A stretch of 64,000 bases of DNA from Verrucomicrobiia bacterium (GTDB taxonomy: Bacteria > Verrucomicrobiota > Verrucomicrobiia > Verrucomicrobiales > DEV007), in contig JAUIAH010000003.1 of NCBI GenBank assembly GCA_030425385.1, positions 248,001 to 312,000 of the forward strand, written 5' to 3'. Below the pieces are notes generated by a model, which was not told the DNA's origin, searched no databases, and saw nothing but the letters and a program-made list of their open reading frames with translations. Position 1 is the first letter of the stretch. Every line of letters starts with the position of its first letter. A program made the position numbers and the translations under genes. Shown in pieces: positions 52,988 to 61,261 of the stretch.

Positions 52988-53275
52988 TTACCCAATCAGG
53001 TCGTCGATTTCCCGGGCCAAATCGACATCCTTCTCGGTGAGTCCCCCCGCGCTGTGGGTGGTGAGTGCGAAGGTGATCGTCGTCCACCGGATATCGATAT
53101 CCGGGTGATGATTGTTGTCCTCTGCTAACTCGGCGACATCGCGCACGAGATCGATCCCATCGAGGAAGGTCTCCCGTTTCACCTCGCGGAGAATGCGTTT
53201 GCCTGCGTGGTCGTAGCGCCACTTGGGCACCGTGCGAAGGGCGGCATCTAAGGCCTCGTCGGAGAGCGTTTCCAT
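52988..53275 (-). CDS. Pterin-4a-carbinolamine dehydratase
   Basis: 95 residues, full length. The motif NNHHPDIDIRWTTITFALTTH and AGGLTEKDVDLAREID match PCD/DCoH; His56-His57 are in the active site. It dehydrates 4a-hydroxytetrahydropterin; in bacteria without phenylalanine hydroxylase it may serve molybdopterin or folate-like pathways. No hydroxylase gene is near. Confidence 0.93.
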   Translation of the reverse strand: METLSDEALDAALRTVPKWRYDHAGKRILREVKRETFLDGIDLVRDVAELAEDNNHHPDIDIRWTTITFALTTHSAGGLTEKDVDLAREIDDLIG

Positions 53276-53326
53276 GGTTGAGCCATCAGGCTAGTGCTCG
53301 GCGGTGTCTCTTTCAAGCGTTGCAGG

Positions 53327-53677
53327 TCACTCAGACAAATCGCGAATGACCACGTTTCGTAATTGATGCCCAACAACGTCCGTTGGCTCATCTGCTAGAT
53401 TCGTGTCGATCTGGAAGAACGGCTGTGCTGGCGAAGAGGGACTGGGAAAGAGTGCCACGGGAATTTCTTCCTCTTCTCGCGGGATCGAGTGGTGCGAACG
53501 TGTTAGGGCGAGTCGGAAGGGTGTCCGCTCGGCTTGAGGCCTAGCTTCCTTCAAGAATGAAGCTGCCGAGGCTGGAGATCGGTCCTCAGGTGAATGTGAA
53601 TCACGCATCGGAATGCTCTGCCACCCCGTGACGCCCACAGCCACTAAAGCACCCAAGATAGCCATCTCTCGCTTCAT
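53327..53677 (-). CDS. Small hypothetical exported or anchored protein
   Basis: 116 residues. N-terminal hydrophobic segment (about 6-20) resembling a short signal anchor, then a polar Pro/Ser/Arg-rich chain without recognisable domain. No ribosome site is evident. It stands alone between the PCD gene and the TPR gene. Confidence 0.45.
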   Translation of the reverse strand: MKREMAILGALVAVGVTGWQSIPMRDSHSPEDRSPASAASFLKEARPQAERTPFRLALTRSHHSIPREEEEIPVALFPSPSSPAQPFFQIDTNLADEPTDVVGHQLRNVVIRDLSE

Positions 53678-53826
53678 CACAGGAGGATAACGGATTCACG
53701 GATGCGCGCAAATCTCGTCTCGCGGTGCCTTCCAGGATTGTGGTTGCAGCCGCAAGACCACTAAGCTAATAGATCCGTTCCCCGGCCACAGGGCTGGGCT
53801 CCTACGAAATCTGCGCTACCAGACTC

Positions 53827-54684
53827 ATGTCCCAATCCACCGATCCAGATCCTCAACCCGGGAGCACTTCATCCGTTCCCGTCGCCACGATCGAGCACGA
53901 CAACTCAGCGCTGGAAGACTTTGTCGAACAGAATAAGTCGAAGCTCATCCTCGCGATGCTCGCGCTCTTGGTGATCATCGTGGCGTTTCTCGTGATGCGT
54001 TACCTCAAGGAGTCAGGCGTGAGTGAGGCCGCGGCGGCTCTGACGGGAGCCGAGTCTGTGGAAGAGCTGGACAAAGTCATCGCCGATTTCCCCAAGGAGA
54101 CGGTGGCGGGTTCTGCAGCGCTCATGAAGGTCACGAAACTTTCGGAGGCTGACAAAGACGACGAGGCCTATGAGGCGCTGAAGCAATTCGTCGAGACCCA
54201 CAAGAACCACCCCCTATACTACAAGGGCGTAGCCGACCTCGGCTTGCGCGAACACGCGAAGGGCAATCTTGATGAGGCGATCACGCATTTGAAAGAGGCC
54301 TCGTTGCCCGGGAATGCCCCTGCGTTCATCGAGCAAACCGCGTTGCAACGCCTCGGGGATGCACTCATTGCCAAAGGGCGTGAGGCCATGCAGTCAGGCG
54401 ACGAAGCCGCCGCCAAGGGGTTGTTTGAGGAGGCCAAGACGGCCTTCACGGATCTCGAAACGAAGGCTCCAGAGAACAGCGTGCTTCGCCGGACCGCAGA
54501 GCAACGCAAGGATCTGATCCCTCATCTCAGCGTCGTCCCGCTCACTCCAGAAGAAGGAAAGCAGAAAGCTGAAGAAGCAGCTGCCAAAGTTGCCGAAGAG
54601 GCTGCGGCTGCCGCGGCGGAAGCGGAGGTGGAGGGCGAAGAGGGGGCTGCCGAGGGCGAGGAAGTCGAGGGCGAGGAAAGCTAA
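53827..54684 (+). CDS. Membrane-anchored TPR-type protein, YfgM-like
   Basis: 285 residues. Polar N-terminus, one transmembrane helix (about 39-58; LILAMLALLVIIVAFLVMRY), then TPR-like helices (DEAYEALKQFVETHKNHPLY, HAKGNLDEAITHLKEASL), and a very acidic Ala/Glu-rich tail (about 245-285). Layout matches YfgM-like ancillary SecYEG or divisome proteins; assignment is by architecture. metF follows after 19 bp. Confidence 0.7.
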   Translation: MSQSTDPDPQPGSTSSVPVATIEHDNSALEDFVEQNKSKLILAMLALLVIIVAFLVMRYLKESGVSEAAAALTGAESVEELDKVIADFPKETVAGSAALMKVTKLSEADKDDEAYEALKQFVETHKNHPLYYKGVADLGLREHAKGNLDEAITHLKEASLPGNAPAFIEQTALQRLGDALIAKGREAMQSGDEAAAKGLFEEAKTAFTDLETKAPENSVLRRTAEQRKDLIPHLSVVPLTPEEGKQKAEEAAAKVAEEAAAAAAEAEVEGEEGAAEGEEVEGEES

Positions 54685-54690
54685 GCTCCC

Positions 54691-54695
54691 GGAGG
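54691..54695 (+). promoter_or_regulatory. Ribosome binding site deciding the metF start
   Basis: GGAGG eight bases before the ATG at 54704; it excludes a longer frame that reaches back into the acidic tail of the preceding gene. Confidence 0.8.
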
Positions 54696-54703
54696 CGATT
54701 GCC

Positions 54704-55627
54704 ATGCACATTGGGGAGATCCTATCCAAGTATCAAACGACCTTCTCGTTTGAGTTCTTCCCGCCGAAGACTCCGAAAGCGTCTGAGTCGCTTTATGAAT
54801 CCATCGCGGATTTGGAGCCCTACAAGCCCTCGTTTGTCAGTGTGACCTATGGCGCGGGGGGATCCACGCGCGAGCTCACTCACGATCTCGTGGTGCGCTT
54901 GAAGAATGAGTCCTCCCTCGATCCGATCCCGCACCTGACCTGCGTGTGTCATCAGGAGAGCGATATCCAGGAGATCCTGGAAAGGTATGCGGAAGCTGGT
55001 ATCTCTAACATTCTGGCGCTGGGAGGCGATCCTCCGCGGAATCTGAAAGATTATCGGCGCGAAGATGATGCCTTTCAGCAGGCGGCCGATTTGGTCCGCT
55101 TTATCCAGAAATTCAACGACTCAGGAGCGCACAGCCACCCGCGAGGCTTCGGGGTGGGCGTAGCGGGCTTTCCCGAGGGGCATCCAGGCACGCCCAACCG
55201 TGTGCTGGAGATGGATTATCTGAAAGCCAAGGTCGACGCGGGCGCCGACTACATCTGCACCCAGCTCTTCTTTGATAACCACGATTTCCTCGACTTCCGC
55301 GAACGCTGTGTGCTGGCGGGAATCGAGATCCCGATCATTGCTGGAATCATGCCCATCACCTCATCCAAAGGCATGCAGCGCATGGCAGAGCTTGCCGCCG
55401 GGGCGCGTTACCCTGCCAAGTTGCTCAAAGCTATCCAACGCTGTGGCGATGATGAAGAAGCCGTGCGCCGCGTGGGCATTCACTATGCGACGGAGCAGTG
55501 CGCGCAGCTTATCGATGAGAAGGTCGACGGCATCCATTTCTACACCTTGAATCAGTCGTCCGCCACGCGTGAGATCTACGCCAATCTCGGGATCAAAGAC
55601 TCCGAGGTCTTGAAGATCGCTGGATGA
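54704..55627 (+). CDS. metF: 5,10-methylenetetrahydrofolate reductase
   Basis: 307 residues, normal for MetF. TIM barrel binding FAD: TFSFEFFPPKT (13-23), FVSVTYGAGGSTRE, THLTCVCH-like PHLTCVCHQ, ILALGGDPPR, GADYICTQLFFDN and the C-terminal GIHFYTLN. It reduces methylene-THF to methyl-THF for methionine synthesis. Confidence 0.96.
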   Translation: MHIGEILSKYQTTFSFEFFPPKTPKASESLYESIADLEPYKPSFVSVTYGAGGSTRELTHDLVVRLKNESSLDPIPHLTCVCHQESDIQEILERYAEAGISNILALGGDPPRNLKDYRREDDAFQQAADLVRFIQKFNDSGAHSHPRGFGVGVAGFPEGHPGTPNRVLEMDYLKAKVDAGADYICTQLFFDNHDFLDFRERCVLAGIEIPIIAGIMPITSSKGMQRMAELAAGARYPAKLLKAIQRCGDDEEAVRRVGIHYATEQCAQLIDEKVDGIHFYTLNQSSATREIYANLGIKDSEVLKIAG

Positions 55628-55672
55628 GCGGCGTTTGATTGATTTCCCGTCGGCAGAGGCTATCAAGGGCCC

Positions 55673-56773
55673 ATGAGCACCCTCTGGGACCGAGCCAATC
55701 CACAGTTGCGCGACCTCGTCGCCTACGAACCCGGCAAGCCGATCGAAGACGTTGCCCGCGATCTCGGGCTGGATCCTGGCAGCATCGTCAAACTGGCTTC
55801 TAATGAGAATCCGCTAGGCCCTTCGCCTAAAGCGGTTGCTGCTATGACCGCGGCCTTGGAGAAGGCGCAGCTTTACCCAGATGGCGGCGGCTACAAGTTA
55901 CGAGAAGCCATCGCGGAGAAGAATGGTCTGGCGCGTGAGAACGTGATCTTGGGAAACGGCTCTAACGAAATCATTGAATTCATGGGGCACGCCTTTCTCC
56001 AGCCAGGTGATTCGGTCGTCACGGCAGAGCACGCCTTCGTCGTCTATAAACTGATGGCCACGCTCTTCGGAGCGGAGACCATTGAAGTGCCGGATCCGCA
56101 TTTCATCCACGATCTCGACGCCATGGCGGCGGCTGTGCGGCCTGATACCAAACAGCTCTTCATTGCGAATCCTAACAACCCTACAGGGACGTTGGTGGAG
56201 CAAGAGGCGATTGATCGCTTCATGGATCGAGTGCCCGAACACGTGATTGTGGTCTTCGATGAGGCCTATTACGAATTTCTCGACGATGCCCCGGACACTT
56301 TGAAGTATGTCAGGGAGGGGCGCAATGTCATCATCATGCGGACCTTTTCCAAGATTCAAGGGCTGGCTAGTCTGCGCATTGGCTATGGTCTCGGGCACGC
56401 GGGACTCATTGAGGTGTTGCAGAAGACGCGGCAGCCCTTCAATGCCAATGCCGTGGCGCAGGCAGGCGCCTTGGCGAGTCTGTTAGATGATGACCATCAG
56501 GAGAAGACGCGCCGTAACAATGCGGAAGGATTGGCGTATTTGCAAGGGACGTTCGAGGCGTTGGGACTGGAATATGTCCCTAGCCATGCGAATTTCGTTC
56601 TTGTGAACGTAGGTGATGGCGATGCGCTCTTTGCTGATCTCATGAAACGAGGCGTGATTATTCGTGCCATGCGCGGATACAAGCTGCCCGAGTGGGTCCG
56701 CGTTTCGGTTGGCACGCCTGAAGAGAATGAGCGCTTTGTGGCGGAATTGAAGACGTGGCTGGCGGCGCGGTGA
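55673..56773 (+). CDS. hisC: Histidinol-phosphate aminotransferase
   Basis: 366 residues. Class I/II PLP aminotransferase of the HisC type: LASNENPLGPSP (42-53), LGNGSNEIIEF, IANPNNPTG, FDEAYYEF, and the PLP lysine Lys227 in RTFSKIQGLASLRIGYG. It makes histidinol phosphate in histidine synthesis; aromatic aminotransferase side activity is known in the family. The stop overlaps the mnmE start (GTGA). No other his genes nearby. Confidence 0.93.
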   Translation: MSTLWDRANPQLRDLVAYEPGKPIEDVARDLGLDPGSIVKLASNENPLGPSPKAVAAMTAALEKAQLYPDGGGYKLREAIAEKNGLARENVILGNGSNEIIEFMGHAFLQPGDSVVTAEHAFVVYKLMATLFGAETIEVPDPHFIHDLDAMAAAVRPDTKQLFIANPNNPTGTLVEQEAIDRFMDRVPEHVIVVFDEAYYEFLDDAPDTLKYVREGRNVIIMRTFSKIQGLASLRIGYGLGHAGLIEVLQKTRQPFNANAVAQAGALASLLDDDHQEKTRRNNAEGLAYLQGTFEALGLEYVPSHANFVLVNVGDGDALFADLMKRGVIIRAMRGYKLPEWVRVSVGTPEENERFVAELKTWLAAR

Positions 56774-58119
56774 GTGCGCTGACGGACGATACGATTGCCG
56801 CCGTGTCTACGGCACTGGGCGAGGGGGCCATTGCGGTTCTGCGTGTGTCAGGCCCTCAGGCCAGATCCATTGGCAGGCAACTCTTCCGCGGGAGCGATCT
56901 GACTAGCGTGACGCCACGGCGTGCCTGCTATGGCGCATTCATAGATGTGTCAGGAAGTATTCTGGATCACGGCCTTGCCACAGTCTTTGCTGGGCCAGCC
57001 AGTTACACCGGCGAGGATCTGGTCGAGTTTAGTTGTCATGGGGGAGTGCTTGTTACCCGGACTATCTATGAACAGTTGCTTCAGTTAGGTTGCCGTGCTG
57101 CCGATCCGGGAGAGTTCACACAGCGCGCCTTTCTCAATGGCAAGATGGATCTGACCCAGGCGGAGGCTGTGATGGATCTGATCCAGGCGCAGACATCGCT
57201 TGCGCTGAAGGCGGCCAATGAGCAATTGCGCGGGGACCTCGGTCGTGAAGCGCAGGCTTTGCGAGAGGCGCTCATTGGCGTGCTCGCGCACATTGAAGCT
57301 TACATCGATTTCCCCGAGGAGGGCATTGATCCTGACACAGGCACTGCGATTGAGGGGCGGATCAGAGATGTCTTGGCGCGCTTGCAATCGATGCTTGATG
57401 GCGCAGACCGTGGGCGCATCTTGCGGGAGGGAGCGCGCGCGGCCATCTGCGGCGAGCCGAATGTCGGAAAGTCGAGCATGCTTAATGTGTTGTTAGGATT
57501 TGAACGCGCCATCGTGAGTGATACTGCGGGCACCACGCGAGATACGATTGAAGAAGTGATCAATTTGCGCGGCATTCCCTTGCGGCTCATCGATACCGCT
57601 GGACTGCGAGCCTCGGGAGACGCGGTCGAACAGTTAGGCATGGAGCGCACCCATGAAGCGGTGACGCGCGCCGATGTCGTCATTGAAGTAATCGACGGGC
57701 ATGCGCCACCTCATCCGACCCCCGTGCCTGCAGGAAACGATCGCCCGTGGATCAGGCTCTACAACAAGGCTGATCTGGGATTGCATCCAGACCACGATCT
57801 TGAGAAAGGCATCGCGTTCTCATGTCAGGATCGAACGGGGATCGAGACCCTCACGGAGAGGTTGCGTGCCCTCCTGCTCACGCAAGAAGAGAGCCACCAG
57901 GCACAGCTCGTCGCCATCAACGCCCGGCATCAACGATGTCTCGAAAGGGCCAAGAGTGCGAGCGAAGCTGCTCTGACAGCGTTACAACAACAGACGGAGC
58001 CGGAGTTCGTCGCGCTTGATTTGCGCGAAGCGTTAGAGGCCGTCGGTGAGGTGGTAGGAAAGGTCGATGTGGAAGAAATCCTTGGCGAGATCTTTAGCGC
58101 CTTCTGTATCGGGAAATAG
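56770..58119 (+). CDS. mnmE: tRNA modification GTPase MnmE
   Basis: 449 residues. N-terminal folate-binding domain (DTIAAVSTALGEGAIAVLRVSG, YTGEDLVEFSCHGG, GEFTQRAFLNGKMDL), the central GTPase domain with GEPNVGKSSML (about 228-238), DTAGTTRD and DTAGLR, and the C-terminal FCIGK with the catalytic Cys. With MnmG it modifies U34 of certain tRNAs. The GTG at 56770 overlaps hisC by four bases. It is followed by glycosyltransferase debris, not by mnmG. Confidence 0.96.
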   Translation: MSALTDDTIAAVSTALGEGAIAVLRVSGPQARSIGRQLFRGSDLTSVTPRRACYGAFIDVSGSILDHGLATVFAGPASYTGEDLVEFSCHGGVLVTRTIYEQLLQLGCRAADPGEFTQRAFLNGKMDLTQAEAVMDLIQAQTSLALKAANEQLRGDLGREAQALREALIGVLAHIEAYIDFPEEGIDPDTGTAIEGRIRDVLARLQSMLDGADRGRILREGARAAICGEPNVGKSSMLNVLLGFERAIVSDTAGTTRDTIEEVINLRGIPLRLIDTAGLRASGDAVEQLGMERTHEAVTRADVVIEVIDGHAPPHPTPVPAGNDRPWIRLYNKADLGLHPDHDLEKGIAFSCQDRTGIETLTERLRALLLTQEESHQAQLVAINARHQRCLERAKSASEAALTALQQQTEPEFVALDLREALEAVGEVVGKVDVEEILGEIFSAFCIGK

Positions 58120-58340
58120 GGAAACCCTGCGATCCCCTTCGGACTGGCAAGCACCCTCATATTAAAGAGAGAGTCACGTGCGATGCTCCCGGTGCGCGTC
58201 CCGAGGTGGTGCTGGATCAGGGGGAACCTTGTTTCCCTTTTGATCGCTATGTGTTGCTGATGCCGTTTGCCGCATGGCCAGAGCGCGATTGGCCGGAGTC
58301 GCATTGGAATCGCTTGGCCCATTTGATTGACCAAGCCAAT
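58120..58340 (+). pseudogene. Glycosyltransferase family 9 (heptosyltransferase-like) fragment
   Basis: Read in one frame right after the mnmE stop: the phrase CFPFDRYVLLMPFAAWPERD followed by WPESHWNRLAHLID looks like the start of the C-terminal GT-B domain of GT9 enzymes (pattern P.s..R.WP...W..La). No start codon or N-terminal domain is present, and the likeness stops at about 58335, where another frame takes over. Interpreted as a deletion remnant. Confidence 0.5.
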
Positions 58341-58720
58341 TGCCATCGACGCCGTTTGACCCGGAAACGCCCCGCTATGCGGTGTCCCATTCTGGGGGCA
58401 CGTCGCATGCGGTGCTCTTCAGTCGTGAAGCGGCTCGCAAGCTGCTGGCTTATGCGGAGAAATGGATTTGGCGGCGGGAGATTGATATTGATCTCTATGC
58501 AGTGTTTCGTGGTTTCTCTCCGTGGTTGCGGACGGGCTATGGGAATTGGCATGCGCAGCCTGATTTCGCGGATGTGGAGCTGAGTGATTCCGAACAAATC
58601 GCCCACTATAATTTGGCGACGTCGAGTGTGTTTGCGCAGGTGTCGTCGCCTTGCCCGCCGATTTCGGAATTGGCGATTGCTTCGCAGGTGGGGCCTGGGA
58701 TGGAGCCGGAGAGTTATTGA
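58340..58720 (+). pseudogene. Second glycosyltransferase-like C-terminal fragment
   Basis: About 126 codons in another frame: YAVSHSGGTSHAVLFSREAA, KLLAYAEKWIWRREIDIDLY, VFRGFSPWLRTGYGNWH. It resembles the C-terminal part of LPS or GT25-like glycosyltransferases (VLFSREAARKLL with a later DIDLY), but the family is uncertain. The frame opens with TTG and no ribosome site. With the preceding piece it marks an internal deletion joining two genes, or one gene with a frameshift. Confidence 0.4.
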
Positions 58721-58743
58721 TTGGGATTTGCTGAAAGATGAAG

Positions 58744-58797
58744 AGTCGTGAGCGATTCGTAGACGAATCTGCAAGCCATAGAATCGTGACCGATTCT
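58744..58797. repeat. Pair of adjacent small hairpins
   Basis: GATTCGT-AG-ACGAATC (58754-58769) and AGAATCG-TGAC-CGATTCT (58780-58797), each with a 7-bp stem. Both are preceded or overlapped by a related 15-mer (58744-58758 and 58782-58796, differing at two positions). They lie just beyond the stop of the leftward SDR gene and could work as terminator or REP-like element. Confidence 0.6.
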
Positions 58798-58815
58798 GCT
58801 AACTACGGAGTTGGG

Positions 58816-59586
58816 TTAAAGTCGCTGGAGGGTCATGGCGCCGTCGACCATGAAGACGTGACCGGTGCTGTAGGGGAAGTCTCCCCGAGCGAGAGCGGCG
58901 ACGGCTTTGGCGACGTCTTCGGGTTCGCCCCAGCGTGCTTGGGGGACGAGGCCATCGGCGATGAGCTTGTCGTACTTTTCCGTGACACCCGCGGTCATGT
59001 TACTGTGGGTGACGCCGGGGCGGACTTCGTAGACGGGGATGTTGTCTGCGGCTAAGCGAATGGCGAAGAGTTGGGTGGCCATGGCGAGGCCTGCCTTGGA
59101 AATGCAGTATTCGGCGCGATTGACGCTGACCATGGTGGCGGAGACGCTGTTGATGTTGATGATGCAGGCCGGGAATTGAGGATCGGTCTGACGTTCTTCT
59201 AGGATCAAGTTAGCGAAGCGCTGGGCGAGAAAGACGTTTCCCTTGAGATTGATGCCCATGACGCGCTCCCAACTGTCTTCACTCATTTCTAAGACGTCGG
59301 CTCGCACCAAGGGGGCGACGCCGGCGTTGTTGACGAGGAGGTTGAGCTTGCCCAGAGCGTCTGTCGCCGTTTGGATCATCTCTGGGTGAGCGTCCAATTC
59401 GCTTACGTCTCCCTGACAGTAGACGACTTGCTGGCCATGCCCGCGCAGACCTTCTAAGATATCAGTGACGTCTGCCTCGGGGCGGACGCCATTGATGGCG
59501 AGGGCGTAGCCTTCTGCGGCGAGTTTGTGCGCGATGCCGAGACCGATTCCGCGCGTGCCCCCTGTGATGAATGCTCCTGGTGCCAT
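58816..59586 (-). CDS. Short-chain dehydrogenase/reductase
   Basis: 256 residues. Classical SDR: FITGGTRGIGLGIA (NAD(P) binding), NNAGVAP, the serine in NINSVSATMVSVN, and YxxxK in YCISK; VRPGVTHSNMT follows. Close to 3-ketoacyl-reductase-like sugar or polyol dehydrogenases. The ATG at 59586 is 8 bp after the Gfo/Idh/MocA stop; together they may oxidise the same sugar or cyclitol. Substrate not deducible. Confidence 0.88.
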   Translation of the reverse strand: MAPGAFITGGTRGIGLGIAHKLAAEGYALAINGVRPEADVTDILEGLRGHGQQVVYCQGDVSELDAHPEMIQTATDALGKLNLLVNNAGVAPLVRADVLEMSEDSWERVMGINLKGNVFLAQRFANLILEERQTDPQFPACIININSVSATMVSVNRAEYCISKAGLAMATQLFAIRLAADNIPVYEVRPGVTHSNMTAGVTEKYDKLIADGLVPQARWGEPEDVAKAVAALARGDFPYSTGHVFMVDGAMTLQRL

Positions 59587-59594
59587 GAGAAGGA

Positions 59595-60743
59595 CTAGCA
59601 GAGTTCCGGGATGTCGACCCAGCGCCGTTCTTCCCAACTTTGGATTCCCAATTCGGCGAGCTGGACGCCTTTGGCGCCTTCTAACAGGGTGAAGGGGAAG
59701 GGCTCGTCTTTCACCACATGGCGGAGGAAGAGTTCCCACTGAACCTTGAAGGCATTGTCGTAGTCTTCCTGTTCGGGGACCTTGGACCAGCCATCAAAGA
59801 ATTCGATGGGCTGGGCAATGTCAGGATTCCAGACGGGCTTGGGGGTATTGCCGTAGTGTTGGATGTAGACGTCACGTAAGCCAGCCACGGCGGAGCCTTT
59901 CGTGCCATCGATCTGGAGCGTGAGGAGGTCATCGCGTCGAACCCGGACACACCAGGAAGAATTGAAGTGGGCGATGACGCCATTCTCGAGCTCGAAGGTG
60001 GCGTAGGCGGAGTCGTCTGCAGTGCATTTGTAAGGATTCCCTTGCTCATCGATGCGCTCTGGGATGTGCGTCGCGCCGAGGCAGGAAACGGCTTTCACTT
60101 TGCCAAAGAGATGGTCGAGGACGTAGCGCCAGTGGCATAACATATCGACAATAATGCCACCGTCGTCCTCTTTGCGGTAGTTCCACGAAGGACGCTGGGC
60201 GGGGATGGTGTGTCCTTCATAGACCCAGTAACCGAACTCGCCGCGGATGGATAAGAGGTCGCCAAAGAATCCGTTCTCGAAGAGGCGCTTCACTTTAAGC
60301 ATGCCGGGGAGCCAGAGCTTGTCTTGCACGACGCCATTCTTGATCCCTGCGTCTTTGCAAAGCTGATAGAGGTCTAGCGCTGTGGCGGAATCGGTGGCGG
60401 TGGGTTTCTCACAATAGATACTCTTGCCTGCCTTCACGGCCTGGCGAACGCCCTCAGCCCGCCGGCCAGTGGTCTGAGAGTCGAAGTAGATCTGATAGTG
60501 GTCATCCGCGAGGACCTCATCAAGATTGGTGGTCCATTTCTGAACGCCACTGCGCTCTGCCAATGCCTGTAATTTGTTCTCATTACGCCCAACTAGGATG
60601 GGATCAGGCATGATGATTTCGTCAGGGCTGAGGGTGAGGCCCCCTTCCTGGATGATCGCTGCGATCGATCGCAAGAGGTGCTGATTCGTTCCCATGCGTC
60701 CGGTGACGCCGTTCATGATGATACCGACTTGATGCGTCTTCAT
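59595..60743 (-). CDS. Gfo/Idh/MocA family oxidoreductase
   Basis: 382 residues. It starts MKTHQVGIIMNGVTGRMG, with the Rossmann loop NGVTGRMG rather than GxGxxG; the catalytic motif is CEKPTATDS. DGGIIVDMLCHWRYVLDHL is typical of the C-terminal domain. Probably a sugar dehydrogenase, paired with the SDR gene behind it and preceded by the NifU-like gene (15 bp). Substrate unknown. Confidence 0.9.
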   Translation of the reverse strand: MKTHQVGIIMNGVTGRMGTNQHLLRSIAAIIQEGGLTLSPDEIIMPDPILVGRNENKLQALAERSGVQKWTTNLDEVLADDHYQIYFDSQTTGRRAEGVRQAVKAGKSIYCEKPTATDSATALDLYQLCKDAGIKNGVVQDKLWLPGMLKVKRLFENGFFGDLLSIRGEFGYWVYEGHTIPAQRPSWNYRKEDDGGIIVDMLCHWRYVLDHLFGKVKAVSCLGATHIPERIDEQGNPYKCTADDSAYATFELENGVIAHFNSSWCVRVRRDDLLTLQIDGTKGSAVAGLRDVYIQHYGNTPKPVWNPDIAQPIEFFDGWSKVPEQEDYDNAFKVQWELFLRHVVKDEPFPFTLLEGAKGVQLAELGIQSWEERRWVDIPELC

Positions 60744-60758
60744 AGAAATATATTGGTG

Positions 60759-61259
60759 TTAGGATTGGTTCTCGTTTTCCAACGGAACAATCTTCACTTT
60801 CCGCTGAGAGGCGGCGGATGGGATGGCATCCACCAAGCTAGGAGCGAGCGCGCTCTCCGGGGGCGCCATGGTGCGCTCCTCCACAGGAGCTTCTGAATTC
60901 AAGGCGTCTTTGAGGGCGCTTTCGACGAGTTGGCCACAGTGAATCTTCATGGGGGGAAGCGGGCCCAGGGACTCTGACAGTTGTGTGGAATCCATGCCCA
61001 AAGCCTCATCGACCGTCTTGCCCTTCAACATCTCGGTGGCGACGGAGGCAACGGCGATAGCGGTTTGGCAGCCGAAGCTTTGAAAGGTTGCTTTATCAAT
61101 CACCTTCTTGCCATCCTCTTCACGAAACTTGACCCACATGCGCAGCATATCTCCGCAATCGGGGCTTCCGACCGTCCCGATGGCATCGGCATTCTCTAAC
61201 TCACCCACATTCTGTGGGTTGCGCATGGCTTCCTCAAGTTTCTCGTTTGTTTCGGACAT
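60759..61259 (-). CDS. NifU/IscU N-terminal domain scaffold protein with extra tail
   Basis: 166 residues. The IscU/NifU-N fold carries the three cluster ligands Cys35 (GSPDCGDMLRMWVKF, with Asp37), Cys64 (SFGCQTAIAVAS) and Cys108 (KIHCGQL). It holds transient Fe-S clusters. A Pro/Ala-rich tail (about 120-166) follows, absent from normal IscU. No cysteine desulfurase gene is near. The ATG at 61259 lies two bases after the DAHP synthase stop. Confidence 0.88.
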   Translation of the reverse strand: MSETNEKLEEAMRNPQNVGELENADAIGTVGSPDCGDMLRMWVKFREEDGKKVIDKATFQSFGCQTAIAVASVATEMLKGKTVDEALGMDSTQLSESLGPLPPMKIHCGQLVESALKDALNSEAPVEERTMAPPESALAPSLVDAIPSAASQRKVKIVPLENENQS

Positions 61260-61261
61260 GA

